Notes: generated by a model from the sequence alone, not told the origin. Counted from the stretch's first letter, positions 34,470 through 43,484 are shown. The stretch is DNA of 64,000 nucleotides from an uncultured bacterium (GCA_900547155.1 URFH01000008.1:1-64000); one strand, 5' to 3'. Program-made: numbers and translations.

Positions 34470-34593
34470 TTTTCCTCCGGATTTAGTGCCGTTTCAGCCG
34501 TTTCGCCTGCGCGAGTCGCCAAAAGCCCACCTTTCCAAGAGCCCCTTTCTATTTTCGTTGTATGATTTACAACAAAAATCACGCCGGGGGTCA

Positions 34594-35022
34594 TTATACA
34601 AGCTGAATCAACGCCATTTCAGAAGCGTCGCCGCGTCTGGGGGGCATTCTGTAGATTCTTGTGTAACCACCGTTACGGTTTGTATATTTTTTTCCGATTT
34701 CGTTGAACAGTTTTCTCAAAACCGTTTCGGGCATAGTTTTTTGACCTTCAGCCGGTGTTTCAATGATAGCGCCTGTTTTAGGATCCATAAATTCACCTGT
34801 CAAACGGTCAAAAATGAATTTTGCAGCCAATCTTCTTGAATGAAGATCGCCTTTTTTTGCATAGCCGATAACGCTTTCAACATAAGGTTTAAGAGCTTTT
34901 GCTCTGGCCATTGTTGTATTGATTTCGCCGTGCAAAATAAGCTCGGTAGCCAAAGAACGAAGCAAAGCGTTTCTCTGGTCCTGCGCTTTTCCTAATGTAT
35001 GTTTTTTACACTGGTGTCTCAT
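34594..35022 (-). CDS. rplQ: 50S ribosomal protein L17
   Basis: A 142-residue L17. RHQCKKHTLGKAQDQRNALLRSLATELILHG is the conserved N-terminal block (usual form: RKLGRTSDHRKALLRNL), and NRNGGYTRIYRMPPRRGDASEMALIQLV the conserved C-terminus. The middle contains a short insertion (FMDPKTGAIIETPAEGQKT) relative to the ~116-residue E. coli-type core. Follows rpoA after 56 bases. Confidence 0.96.
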   Translation of the reverse strand: MRHQCKKHTLGKAQDQRNALLRSLATELILHGEINTTMARAKALKPYVESVIGYAKKGDLHSRRLAAKFIFDRLTGEFMDPKTGAIIETPAEGQKTMPETVLRKLFNEIGKKYTNRNGGYTRIYRMPPRRGDASEMALIQLV

Positions 35023-35078
35023 TTTTATTTCCTTTGTTTTACTTAATTGTCTTATTCAAAGGGGCTTTCGCCCCGATT

Positions 35079-36062
35079 TTATACCATATCTTCGTATTCA
35101 ACACCTTCAGGGTTCGGCATCAAGTCCAAACCAAACTGGTGGAGTTTTTCGATAACTTCGTCAGAAGATTTTTTACCGAAGTTTTTGATGTTGAGCAAAT
35201 CGTGTTCTGATTTTTTCAACAATTCTGCCATTGAGTTTATGCTTGCTCTTTTCAAGCAGTTGTAAGCTCTGACAGAAAGTTCCAAATCCTCGATTGAAAT
35301 GCTCGGTGAGCCTGCTTCGACAACTTCTTCTTCCTCAGTTACAATAACGGGCGCAACAGGAATAACCGGCTGGCCTGTGATTGCTGCGATTTGCATAAAG
35401 TGCTCGATTAAGATGTTAGCAGCCTGAGAAAGCGCGTTTGTAACATCTACGCTGCCGTTTGACCAGATTTCAAGGGTAAGTTTGTCAAAGTCAGTAACGT
35501 CGCCGACACGTGTATGGTCAACAGTGTAGCTTACGCGTTTAATCGGCATAAATGTAGCGTCAATCGGGAGCATGTCGATTGGCAATGAGCCCTGATTTCC
35601 TTTGAGAACGTCGGTTGTGATGTAGCCTTTGCCGGTTTCAACAGTGATATCAGCGTGAATGCTTCCGCCTTCAGCTACTGTACAAATCAACCAGTCAGGG
35701 TTTACAACTTTTACGCCCGCAGGAAGCTGCAGGTCAGCTCCGAGAACAGGGCCCGGTTTGTCGATATCAAGTCTGAGGTGCTGTTCTTCTTTGTTGTCAG
35801 TTTTTACGACCAATCCCTTGAGATTGAGCATAATATCAATTACATCTTCAACGATGCCCGGAATTGCTGTGTATTCGTGGGTAATACCCTCAATTCTGAC
35901 AGAAGTAACAGCTGCGCCTTCCAAAGAAGAAAGCAATACGCGTCTAAGAGCGTTGCCGATTGTTGTACCGAAGCCTCTTTCCAGCGGATCGATTACGAAC
36001 TGACCGTACTGTGAACCGTCAGAACTTGTAGTTGTATTTACACATTTAATTTTTAATTCCAT
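35079..36062 (-). CDS. rpoA: RNA polymerase alpha subunit
   Basis: A 327-residue alpha subunit. The N-terminal dimerisation domain has FVIDPLERGFGTTIGNALRRVLLSSLEGAAVTSV; a flexible linker with many E/V residues (VTEEEEVVEAG) leads to the C-terminal domain IEDLELSVRAYNCLKRASINSMAELLKKSE and NFGKKSSDEVIEKLHQFGL, the HhH fold that contacts UP elements and activators. ATG at 36062 was chosen because AGGAG lies nine bases upstream; an in-frame TTG at 36068 is too close to it. Sits between rpsD and rplQ. Confidence 0.97.
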   Translation of the reverse strand: MELKIKCVNTTTSSDGSQYGQFVIDPLERGFGTTIGNALRRVLLSSLEGAAVTSVRIEGITHEYTAIPGIVEDVIDIMLNLKGLVVKTDNKEEQHLRLDIDKPGPVLGADLQLPAGVKVVNPDWLICTVAEGGSIHADITVETGKGYITTDVLKGNQGSLPIDMLPIDATFMPIKRVSYTVDHTRVGDVTDFDKLTLEIWSNGSVDVTNALSQAANILIEHFMQIAAITGQPVIPVAPVIVTEEEEVVEAGSPSISIEDLELSVRAYNCLKRASINSMAELLKKSEHDLLNIKNFGKKSSDEVIEKLHQFGLDLMPNPEGVEYEDMV

Positions 36063-36082
36063 AATCAAATTCTCCTGATTAA

Positions 36083-36685
36083 TTATTTTGAATAGTACTC
36101 GATTACAAGCTGTTCCTTGAATTCAGGATCAAGCTCTTCTCTTTCGGGTATTCTGTCGAATGTAATTTTTTGTGCATCTCTGTCAATAGTCATCCATGCA
36201 GGAGCTATTGCAGAATCAATCGGTTCAAGAACTGCTTTGATGAAATCATTGCTTCTTGATTTGATTGTGATTACATCACCGGCTTTAACCAGGAATGACG
36301 GAATATCTACTTTTTTGCCGTTTACAAGAACATGTCCGTGGTTTACGATTTGTCTGGACTGTTTTCTTGTTGCAGAGAAACCTGCTCTGAAAAGTACGTT
36401 GTCCAGTCTGCTTTCAAGCATTTGAAGCAGGATTGTACCTGTAACGCCTTTTCTTCTTGCAGCTTCGCTGTAGTATTTTGCAAATTGTTTTTCGCTTACG
36501 AGGTATGTAAGTCTGATTTTTTGCTTTTCATTCAAGTGAATTGCATAGTCAGAAAGCTTTTTGCGAACTGCGCCGTGCTGACCTGAAGCACTTTGTCTCA
36601 TTGAAGAAACGAGCTTTCTGTTAGATAAATCCGAAACACCGAAGTTACGGAATAATTTATTTCTAGGTCCTGTATATCTAGCCAA
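36083..36685 (-). CDS. rpsD: 30S ribosomal protein S4 (TTG start, cysteine-free form)
   Basis: A 200-residue S4. LARYTGPRNKLFRNFG at the start, QSASGQHGAVRKKLSDYAIHL, then the S4 RNA-binding domain MLESRLDNVLFRAGFSATRKQSRQIVNHGHVLVNGKKV. The N-terminal zinc-binding cysteines of many S4 proteins are missing (RNKLFRNFG where CRLCRREG is common), the so-called C-minus form. The start is the TTG at 36685: AAGGAG lies six bases upstream and the encoded protein then begins exactly at the family's usual position. The frame remains open for 36 codons upstream, but that part lies in a repeat-like spacer. S4 usually represses its own operon. Confidence 0.95.
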   Translation of the reverse strand: MARYTGPRNKLFRNFGVSDLSNRKLVSSMRQSASGQHGAVRKKLSDYAIHLNEKQKIRLTYLVSEKQFAKYYSEAARRKGVTGTILLQMLESRLDNVLFRAGFSATRKQSRQIVNHGHVLVNGKKVDIPSFLVKAGDVITIKSRSNDFIKAVLEPIDSAIAPAWMTIDRDAQKITFDRIPEREELDPEFKEQLVIEYYSK

Positions 36686-36848
36686 TTTTGACTCCTTTTT
36701 CTTTCTTTTTCTATAATTTTCTTTTGAAATTGTTCTGGGTCTTGGATTATTTCCGCTCTCAGGGCCTCTGTTCCATTTCGTTTTGCCTTGCAAAACTCCA
36801 TTTCACCGTCCCTGTTCGCACAGGCAGCTTCGTGCCCGAAAAAATCCG
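36686..36848. repeat. Repeat-like spacer between rpsK and rpsD
   Basis: This 163-base spacer shares both ends with the spacer at 37236-37415: AAAATCCGCTAC at 36841-36852 (containing the rpsK stop, TAG on the minus strand) and GTCTTGGATTATT near 36739. Between these the two differ. It contains no gene; the open frame upstream of rpsD is not supported by a ribosome site. Confidence 0.5.
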
Positions 36849-37235
36849 CTACACTCTTCTTTTCTTAGGAGGACGGCATCCGTTGTGTGGAATCGGAGTA
36901 ACATCCTTAATCAAAGTGATTTCGAGTCCGGCTGCCTGAATTGCTCTGATAGCCGTTTCTCTGCCTGATCCGGGACCTTTGATATATACTTCTACTTTTT
37001 TCATACCCTGATCTGCTGATTTTTTTGCAACCAATGCTGCTGCTGATTGAGCTGCAAACGGTGTGCCTTTTCTTGCGCCTTTGAAACCGCAAGCACCTGC
37101 TGATGCCCATGCAACAGCATTACCCTGCGTATCGCAAGAAGTTACGATTGTATTATTAAAGGTGGACTGAATGTGTACTACACCTTGCAATACATTCTTT
37201 TTTTCTTTCTTTTTAGTTTTTACTGGTCTTGCCAT
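36849..37235 (-). CDS. rpsK: 30S ribosomal protein S11
   Basis: A 128-residue S11. [42 protein letters not shown] and [23 protein letters not shown] are hallmark blocks. Normal length. The stop codon TAG is part of a TAGCGGATTTT motif also present at the end of rpsM. Confidence 0.97.
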   Translation of the reverse strand: MARPVKTKKKEKKNVLQGVVHIQSTFNNTIVTSCDTQGNAVAWASAGACGFKGARKGTPFAAQSAAALVAKKSADQGMKKVEVYIKGPGSGRETAIRAIQAAGLEITLIKDVTPIPHNGCRPPKKRRV

Positions 37236-37415
37236 TTTTATTTCCTTTTATCTATTTGTTATTGTTTTTAACAGGCTGGGTTGTCTTGGATTATTAACGC
37301 TCCGGCGGTCTTGCATTCCGCTTCATAAATCCCTTTGGGCTTTATTTCGCTCCATCGCCCGCCTTCGCATGGATGCTCGCTCACTTTCGTTCGACTCCGC
37401 ATCCGCTAAAATCCG
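37236..37415. repeat. Repeat-like spacer between rpsM and rpsK
   Basis: 180 bases without a gene. On the minus strand it starts with TAGCGGATTTT directly at the rpsM stop, continues with a second AGCGGAT, a CATGCGAAGGCGGGCGATGGAGCG stretch and ends near GTCTTGGATTATT (37283-37295 on plus). Both ends match the spacer at 36686-36848. Confidence 0.5.
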
Positions 37416-37787
37416 CTACGCTGTTTTCTTCTTAGCGATTGGGCCTGTTTTTTTACCGCGTCTGGTTCTTGCATTTGTTTTTGTTCTTTGTCCTCTTGCA
37501 GGAAGTTTGCGTCTGTGGCGCATTCCTCTGTATGAGTTGATTTCTGAAAGTCTTTTAATGTTCAGAGTTTCTTCTCTTCTGAGGTCACCTTCGATGTGGT
37601 AGTTAGAAAGCTCATTTCTGAGTTTTTTAATATCATCATCGGTAAGGTCGTCTGTTCTCAAATCCTGTGAAATTCCGCAGGCTTCGAGGATTTTAGCAGA
37701 GCGTGTGGGGCCTATTCCGTAGATATAGGTCAGCGCTACTATCATTCTTTTGTTACGGGGCAAATCTACCCCTGCTAATCTTGCCAT
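37416..37787 (-). CDS. rpsM: 30S ribosomal protein S13
   Basis: A 123-residue S13: [33 protein letters not shown] at the N-terminus with the helix-two-turn-helix, [46 protein letters not shown] as the C-terminal tRNA-contacting tail. Standard length. AAGGAG precedes its ATG. Lies between rpmJ and rpsK as in most bacteria. Confidence 0.97.
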   Translation of the reverse strand: MARLAGVDLPRNKRMIVALTYIYGIGPTRSAKILEACGISQDLRTDDLTDDDIKKLRNELSNYHIEGDLRREETLNIKRLSEINSYRGMRHRRKLPARGQRTKTNARTRRGKKTGPIAKKKTA

Positions 37788-37902
37788 TTTTTCTCCTTGT
37801 TTATTTTAATTGATTGTTTTTCCTTTGAAATTCTTTCCGGCGATAGGGTTAATACTTTTTTAGCCGGCAAGCCCCTGAAACAAGCCCAGGAGGACAGAAG
37901 AA

Positions 37903-38016
37903 TTAACCCTGTCTTTGTTTATGTTTGGGGTTTTTGCAGATTACTGTAATTCTGCCTCTTCTTCTGATGACTTTGCAGTCTTTACACATTTTTTTAACTG
38001 ATGCTCTTACTTTCAT
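37903..38016 (-). CDS. rpmJ: 50S ribosomal protein L36
   Basis: Thirty-seven residues: [19 protein letters not shown], then [18 protein letters not shown]. The zinc ligands are complete (C11, C14, C27, H33), so this is the zinc-containing form. It lies 24 bases after infA and 115 bases before rpsM on the minus strand, the usual location. It is too short for many gene finders but the sequence is unambiguous. Confidence 0.97.
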   Translation of the reverse strand: MKVRASVKKMCKDCKVIRRRGRITVICKNPKHKQRQG

Positions 38017-38040
38017 TTTATTTTCCTTTTTTCTTTCTTT

Positions 38041-38256
38041 TTATTTCAATCTGTATGTGATTCTGCCGCGGGTTAAATCGTACGGGGTCATTTCGACCTT
38101 TACTTTGTCGCCCGGAAGAATTTTAATAAAGTTTTTTCTAATTTTTCCGGAGATATGTGCCAGAATCTCGTGTCCGTTCTCAAGCTCTACGCGAAACATC
38201 GCATTCGGCAGTGATTCCAGTATTTTTCCTTCAAATTCTATTACGTCTTTAGCCAT
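38041..38256 (-). CDS. infA: Translation initiation factor IF-1
   Basis: A 71-residue S1-like OB-fold protein: [51 protein letters not shown], ending with [13 protein letters not shown]. Standard length and very conserved. First visible gene of the ribosomal operon. A TATAAT box on the minus strand lies at 38282-38277, about 20 bases before the start codon. The rest of 38257-38508 is AT-rich with no gene. Confidence 0.97.
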   Translation of the reverse strand: MAKDVIEFEGKILESLPNAMFRVELENGHEILAHISGKIRKNFIKILPGDKVKVEMTPYDLTRGRITYRLK

Positions 38257-38508
38257 TAAACCTTCTTTTTCATTGTATTATAATCGCATGTTATACCATC
38301 GTACATGCTGAAAAATCTTTGACAAGCTTTTTGCATTGATTTTATTAAACTTTCGCCGATTTTTACAATTTTGAGCAATGATTGTTTATTAAAACTATGA
38401 AAATATTTAATATTTTCCAGCCTATTTCAGACGCAGTGTTTATGAGAATTTTCGTGTTTTTTGTAAAGTTTTATTAATTTTCTAATTATTTAATTATAAT
38501 AAAAACAA

Positions 38509-39951
38509 TTACATATAATAAGAAACCAGCTGGGTGAGTCCGAAGATTTTATCAGCAAAAATGCAGCATAAAACCGTCGCAAATGCGCAAGCATAAAGGA
38601 GAAATTTCGAGGAAATTACATTTGTGTCTATTTCCACGGAATTTTCGACCCGCCGGAACATTGCTCTGATTATTTTCCAGTAAGCGAAAATCATTATGAC
38701 GGAAGCCAGCATCGCAACCGCAAGGAACGGCAAAAACACAAAGCCCGAGCGAGCAACTGCCGAAAAAACGAACAATTTTGCAACAAAGCCGCAGGTAGGG
38801 GCAATTCCCGCGAGTGAAAGCAAAATCACGGTAAAAGCAATTACATAATACGGGCGGTGATAAATTAATCCCTTAAAATCGTTGATTTCATCGAGTTTGC
38901 AGGAATTATAAAACAGGATAATTGCAGACCAGGCGCCAATGTTGGCAAAAAGGTAGAAAAAGAGATAAAAAAGGACGCTTGAAAGGCTGTAAACGGAAAA
39001 AACGCAGAGCCCGAGCAGCATTATGCCCGATTGAACGCTCATACTGTACGCCATTAGCCGTTTTACATTCGACTGGCGGATTGCACAGAGCGAGCCGCAG
39101 ATGATTGTTAAAACAGCAATTGAGGCAAAAACGAGCCTTAAACTATTCGTGAACGGCATCATTATCAAAAGCAGCCTTGCGAGAATCCCGAAGCACGCAA
39201 TCGGCGGAATCATCGAAATATAAGCGGCAATAGGGTATCCGGCGCCTTGAAATGTGTCGGGAAGCCAGCTTGAAAAAGGCACAATTCCGAGTTTGAAGAG
39301 AATTGTCACAGTCATCAAAATCAGCGCAAACGTCAAAAGCACGTGAGGGGGATTTTGTGAAAAATAATTGCTTATATCAACAAATCCAAACTGCCCGCAA
39401 AGCCCGTAAAGATAGGACAAGCCCAGCAAAAACAGCGAAGACGCAACCCCGCCGATTACCAGATAGCCAAAACTCAATTGTCTTGCATTGGAGCTTTTTG
39501 TATAGGTCAAAAGCAGATAACAGCTAAGCCCGAGCGCGCTCAGGCAGACAAAAAGCCCCACAAAATCCATAACGCTGACACAGCACATTGCAAAAAGCAC
39601 GCCGGACAGAAAAACCGTAAAATATTCAAACGCGAGCTCCCTTGTTGAGCGCACCATGTTGCGTGACAAAAGCGTAAGGAAAAATGCGCTTATCAAAATC
39701 AGAATTTTGAAAAATAACGTATAAACGTTAGACAAAAACGCTCCGCCGAAGGCAAACGAATCTTCAGGGGAAATTGGAAGGTAAAAAGTTGCGGCAATTG
39801 CGCACACAATCCCCACAATCGTCAGTCCTTTTGAGATTCTGTACATGTTTTTGTGCAAAAAAACCGAAGCCGCCATATTAATCATTATGAAAATTATCAA
39901 AACCAGCTCGGGTAAATAAGTATTCGCAATATCTTTTATCAAAACTTCCAT
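38509..39951 (-). CDS. nuoN: NADH-quinone oxidoreductase subunit N-like membrane protein
   Basis: A 480-residue antiporter-like subunit of a complex I-type membrane arm, about 14 membrane helices. The typical block ILFKLGIVPFSSWLPDTFQGA keeps the TM7 lysine (K220), and TCGFVAKLFVF keeps the TM12 lysine. But the TM5 glutamate site reads LFVCLSALGLSCYLL with S138 where E is expected, and the TM8 lysine site reads MIPPIACFGI with P250. The start at 39951 was chosen over an upstream ORF start because the latter overlaps nuoM. Last gene of nuoJKLMN. Proton pumping through this subunit is doubtful. Confidence 0.88.
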   Translation of the reverse strand: MEVLIKDIANTYLPELVLIIFIMINMAASVFLHKNMYRISKGLTIVGIVCAIAATFYLPISPEDSFAFGGAFLSNVYTLFFKILILISAFFLTLLSRNMVRSTRELAFEYFTVFLSGVLFAMCCVSVMDFVGLFVCLSALGLSCYLLLTYTKSSNARQLSFGYLVIGGVASSLFLLGLSYLYGLCGQFGFVDISNYFSQNPPHVLLTFALILMTVTILFKLGIVPFSSWLPDTFQGAGYPIAAYISMIPPIACFGILARLLLIMMPFTNSLRLVFASIAVLTIICGSLCAIRQSNVKRLMAYSMSVQSGIMLLGLCVFSVYSLSSVLFYLFFYLFANIGAWSAIILFYNSCKLDEINDFKGLIYHRPYYVIAFTVILLSLAGIAPTCGFVAKLFVFSAVARSGFVFLPFLAVAMLASVIMIFAYWKIIRAMFRRVENSVEIDTNVISSKFLLYACAFATVLCCIFADKIFGLTQLVSYYM

Positions 39952-39967
39952 ACAACCTAAATCCTTG

Positions 39968-41485
39968 TCAAACCTGCAATATATCCTGAAGAATTCCCGC
40001 GACCGACTGATAAATCCGGACAATACTCATCGGATAAACGCCAAAATAAATAATAACAGCTGTCAACGCCGACAAAACACTGACCTCCTGAGGCCCCAAA
40101 TCCTTTAATTTTTTCCACTGTTCCAGCAAAACCGAACAAAATACGCGGTAAAAGAAATAAAGCACATACCCCGCAGACATTGCAACAGCGGCCATTCCGG
40201 CAATTGCGCATAATTTCACCAGCAGGTCATTTTCCAGCTCTGAAATCATTGCTCCGGTGAGAATCATGAGTTTTGGCGCAAACATCATCAAAAACGGCAC
40301 CCCGATTGCGCAAAAAGAGATTATCAGCGCAAAATACATACATTTCGGCATAACCTCTCCGAGGCCGCCCAAAGCGGTGATATAAGTCGTTTTTGTTCTG
40401 AACAGGATGGACGAAATAAGCACAAAAAACGCAGCAAAAACTATCCCCGCAGAAATTGTCATAAAAACAGCCCCGTTAAAACCAATCTGGGTCAAAGACC
40501 CCAGCCCCAGCATAACGAATCCGGAGCTTGCAATGTTTGCATAAGAAACGATTTTTTTAATTTCCGACTGCGCAATGGCCAGAGCACCGGCATAAAAAAG
40601 GTTTACAACGCCCCAGACCATAAGCACAGGAGCAAAAATCCTGAAAATAGACGGAAAAATAAGCATATTGAACCTGATTAGCCCGTAAACACCCGTTCCG
40701 AGGAGGATTCCCGAGATTAGAATGTTGACAGGAGCCGCTGCTTTGCTTTGTATATCCGGAAACCAGCTATGCAGGAACGCAAAAGGAACCCTTATCGCAA
40801 AAGCAGCCAAAAATCCTGAAAATACCATTATCTGGAACCACAAAGGGTAGATTTTTTCGTCCATACTCAAAGACTCAATGTTCGCAGTCATCACATTGCT
40901 CACCGCAAAGTTATAATAATAAAGTATGAGCATTGCAAAAAACATCAGCATGTTTGCAGCAAAGGAGCCGAGCGTAAACCTCATCGCAGCAGCCCTCGCC
41001 TCCGAATTTCCCCACTGGGAAACCAGAAAATACAGAGGAATCAACGAAAGCTCCCAGAAAACAAAGAACAAAAACATATCTTTTGCGCAAAATATCCCCA
41101 GAAGCGCTGCCTCAAAGAGAAAAACCATTGAATAATACAGCTTATGTTTTGACCTTATGTGGATTTTGCTTACAACAAGCGTTATCAGGACAACAAATGA
41201 GGTTAAAATAACCATAAGCAGCGCAACGCCGTCAACAGCGAACTTCGCGCTGATTCCGAGGCTTTTTAACCAGGTCATCCCGAAAAATGTAAGCTCTTTT
41301 TCAAAAGACATCCCGTACATGCCCGTATCAAAGAAAAGCAAAAACAAAAGCGAATAAATAAAATGCAAAGCGGCAAAGGATTTTGCAAATCTTCTTACTT
41401 TTACCTGATGATTCGGGAATTTAGGGAAAAGTATAATGCCGGCGGCAATAAGCGGTGCAAATATGAGCCATATTAACGATAACAT
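39968..41485 (-). CDS. nuoM: NADH-quinone oxidoreductase subunit M-like membrane protein
   Basis: A 505-residue subunit close to the family length. FFVFWELSLIPLYFLVSQWG keeps the TM5 glutamate (E145). AAFAIRVPFAFLHSWFPDIQS has R232 where the TM7 lysine of E. coli NuoM (K234) sits; SGILLGTGVYGLIRF has G263 where K265 sits; MFAPKLMILTGA has K405 at the place of E407. So the channel charges are partly replaced or lost. Strong GGGAGGGGAAG ribosome site. Lies between nuoL and nuoN. The alignment was made by eye against the remembered E. coli sequence. Confidence 0.92.
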   Translation of the reverse strand: MLSLIWLIFAPLIAAGIILFPKFPNHQVKVRRFAKSFAALHFIYSLLFLLFFDTGMYGMSFEKELTFFGMTWLKSLGISAKFAVDGVALLMVILTSFVVLITLVVSKIHIRSKHKLYYSMVFLFEAALLGIFCAKDMFLFFVFWELSLIPLYFLVSQWGNSEARAAAMRFTLGSFAANMLMFFAMLILYYYNFAVSNVMTANIESLSMDEKIYPLWFQIMVFSGFLAAFAIRVPFAFLHSWFPDIQSKAAAPVNILISGILLGTGVYGLIRFNMLIFPSIFRIFAPVLMVWGVVNLFYAGALAIAQSEIKKIVSYANIASSGFVMLGLGSLTQIGFNGAVFMTISAGIVFAAFFVLISSILFRTKTTYITALGGLGEVMPKCMYFALIISFCAIGVPFLMMFAPKLMILTGAMISELENDLLVKLCAIAGMAAVAMSAGYVLYFFYRVFCSVLLEQWKKLKDLGPQEVSVLSALTAVIIYFGVYPMSIVRIYQSVAGILQDILQV

Positions 41486-41497
41486 TCTTCCCCTCCC

Positions 41498-42655
41498 TTA
41501 TATTTTCACCATTAAAAGGTAAAATCCTAATACAAAAACAAAAATCGTTATCAAACCAATGAGAGAATAAATCAAATACGTCTGAAAAGTCCCTGCCTGA
41601 AACCGGCAGCACAAAAATGACGCGCCTCTCATGAACAATTCAACAAATCCGATTACAGAATCGACAATATATCTCTCAAACCATGCAGCTACTTTGCACA
41701 GCGGAACAAAAACCCTGTTTGCAAAGCCTATGAGCACAAAGATAAAGGCAATTATAAATACCGCCCAAACCCAGTTATGGCTAAGATTGAAAAAGAAAAC
41801 ATCAAATCTCAAAAATAAGTAAATTCCGATTAATAAAATTAACGCGTTTTGCGTAAAAATCACCCGGGAAAGCGGCGTCCGCTCAGTTTGTTCAAACGTA
41901 ATATAAATAAACGCCTGCATAAACTTCATAATTATAACAAATATCAAAATCGAGCAAAAAGCTGTATAAATCGGGTCGCTCATCAGCGAATTTACATTGG
42001 CCGCAATCGAATCCATATTTGTAAACGCCAGACTTCTTGCGTCAAAAAGCTGGTTGTAAGTGACTGAAAAATAAAGTATGGTCAAAACACAAAAAAGAAG
42101 CGTCAAATCGCCTATTCTGTTAAAAATAAAGGATTTTATTGCTGCGCGTGATTCATTTCTGTTGGAAAAATCGAAATTTATCAACAAATACGAAGCCGCG
42201 CCCGTAACCTCGCACATAATATACGCCTGAAGAATATTCGGCGCGAGAAAAACCCCGAAAAGCCCGAAAGCAAAAAGATTGAGGTAAAAAACGAGCCTGT
42301 TATAATTTACGTTCGTGCACATTTTCATATAAGCAAAAATCTGTATCAAAAGCGCCACAGCCGCGCTCAAAAGCAGAAAAATAACCGATGTCCGGTCAAC
42401 AAGCGTGCCCAGATAAAAATTTGCGCTCTCGCTTGAAAGCCAGAGCAGGTTTGACTCGATAGAAACCGGGTTTCCTATTGAATCAACAAACCCCGCAGCC
42501 GCAAAAACAAGGCAGATTACAGAAACAAACAGGCTCAACGAAGAAACAAGCTTTTTATCAAACCTGTTCGCGGTCAAACCGTTTGCTGCTGCGATAAAGC
42601 ATACAAAAACAGGCAAAAACAGCATTAAATTTATATTATCAATAAAAAATCGCAC
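41498..42655 (-). CDS. nuoL: NADH-quinone oxidoreductase subunit L-like protein, internally shortened
   Basis: 385 residues instead of the usual ~610. The N-terminal part is recognisable: YIMCEVTGAASYLLINF (TM5 glutamate E149), AAIKSFIFNRIGDLTLLF (the family's FxxNRxGD block), and IIMKFMQAFIYITFEQTERTPLSRVIF with the TM7 lysine K244 but without the usual LPDAMAGPTPVSALIHAA sequence. The chain then passes at about residue 290 directly into a C-terminal segment (KVAAWFERYIVDSVIGFVELFMRG ... TYLIYSLIGLI) equivalent to the end of normal NuoL. TM9-TM14, including the second half-channel, are absent. No frameshift is visible; the reading frame is continuous. GTG start with AAGGAG six bases upstream. 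Confidence 0.85.
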   Translation of the reverse strand: MRFFIDNINLMLFLPVFVCFIAAANGLTANRFDKKLVSSLSLFVSVICLVFAAAGFVDSIGNPVSIESNLLWLSSESANFYLGTLVDRTSVIFLLLSAAVALLIQIFAYMKMCTNVNYNRLVFYLNLFAFGLFGVFLAPNILQAYIMCEVTGAASYLLINFDFSNRNESRAAIKSFIFNRIGDLTLLFCVLTILYFSVTYNQLFDARSLAFTNMDSIAANVNSLMSDPIYTAFCSILIFVIIMKFMQAFIYITFEQTERTPLSRVIFTQNALILLIGIYLFLRFDVFFFNLSHNWVWAVFIIAFIFVLIGFANRVFVPLCKVAAWFERYIVDSVIGFVELFMRGASFLCCRFQAGTFQTYLIYSLIGLITIFVFVLGFYLLMVKI

Positions 42656-42976
42656 CTAATTCTCCTTAATCTTTTCAATATCAAGGTACTCGTTTGACTG
42701 GTAGATTCTGAAAAATATCGCCAGAGCAACAGCAATCTGCACAGCCGAAATTAAAACAAAGAAAAAACAAATTAAATTTGCATTCAAAAACGACCCGTCG
42801 CAAAAAGCCCCGAAAGCCGCAAAATTCATAACTATAGACATTGATACGAGAAGCATTGACATTATTATCCTCAAAAGATTTCTCGAGATAATTATGCCCG
42901 CAATCCCCAGCAAAAACATCAGCCCTGCGACCGCCAGAAAGTGCAAAAGTCCGATTTGCAGCAAAGAATCAATCAT
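42656..42976 (-). CDS. nuoK: NADH-quinone oxidoreductase subunit K-like protein
   Basis: 106 residues with three membrane helices, as in NuoK. FLLGIAGIIISRNLLRIIMSML aligns with the conserved FxLGxxGxxxRRNLL block and the C-terminal YLDIEKIKEN with the usual LNIDSVSE. Both essential membrane glutamates of E. coli NuoK (E36, E72) are replaced: leucine 42 and glutamine 80 occupy these positions. GGGGAGG precedes the ATG; overlaps nuoJ by eight bases. Confidence 0.9.
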   Translation of the reverse strand: MIDSLLQIGLLHFLAVAGLMFLLGIAGIIISRNLLRIIMSMLLVSMSIVMNFAAFGAFCDGSFLNANLICFFFVLISAVQIAVALAIFFRIYQSNEYLDIEKIKEN

Positions 42977-43484
42977 TTACATCCTCCCCGTCCGCTGAAG
43001 CAGTCAAAATTCCGCGTATAACGATAATTGCAGCAAATGTCAGAATCAAAACAATATGAAGCGGGAAAACATGCCCGGAAAAAGTCATTGTATCCTGAGA
43101 TTTTTCATTTACAAAATTAAAAATGTTAAACAGTGAATTGCTGAATTCTTCTTTAACAAACAAACACGCAATCACCCCGAAAACCGCCAGCACAACAGCG
43201 CTCACAACGATTTTGAACACGCCTGAAAGTTTCAGAGGGAGGTTCCAGCGGTTGATTTTCTTCATCAGCAGAAAAATCACCGGACAAAGCACCAGAGCGC
43301 CCAGCACAAACACAAAACCCGCAATAAATTTCGCGCCGAGCATAAAACACATCACGCCCGTAAAGAAAAAAGCAAAAAACAGGCTTATCAACGCAAGAAA
43401 CATTCTCGGAGCAAAAATCACCCCCGCTGTACTGCCCAGCAGCAGCATTGCCGAAACGTAAAAACTGACCGGCTCAAATTCCAA
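42969..43484 (-). CDS. nuoJ: NADH-quinone oxidoreductase subunit J-like protein
   Basis: 171 residues, five hydrophobic segments, slightly shorter than NuoJ. RMFLALISLFFAFFFTGVMCFMLGAKFIAGFVFVLGALVL corresponds to the conserved TM2-TM3 region; the normal GAEFLA has become GAKFIA and the VYAGAI pi-bulge segment reads VLGALVL. First gene of the nuoJKLMN unit. Nothing resembling nuoA-nuoI precedes it; the next gene upstream is unrelated. Confidence 0.85.
   Translation of the reverse strand: MEFEPVSFYVSAMLLLGSTAGVIFAPRMFLALISLFFAFFFTGVMCFMLGAKFIAGFVFVLGALVLCPVIFLLMKKINRWNLPLKLSGVFKIVVSAVVLAVFGVIACLFVKEEFSNSLFNIFNFVNEKSQDTMTFSGHVFPLHIVLILTFAAIIVIRGILTASADGEDVND

Noticed and set aside
36686..36793. 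N-terminal extension of S4 (36 residues)
   Set aside because: S4 starts normally at the TTG with AAGGAG; the extension falls in a repeat-like spacer.
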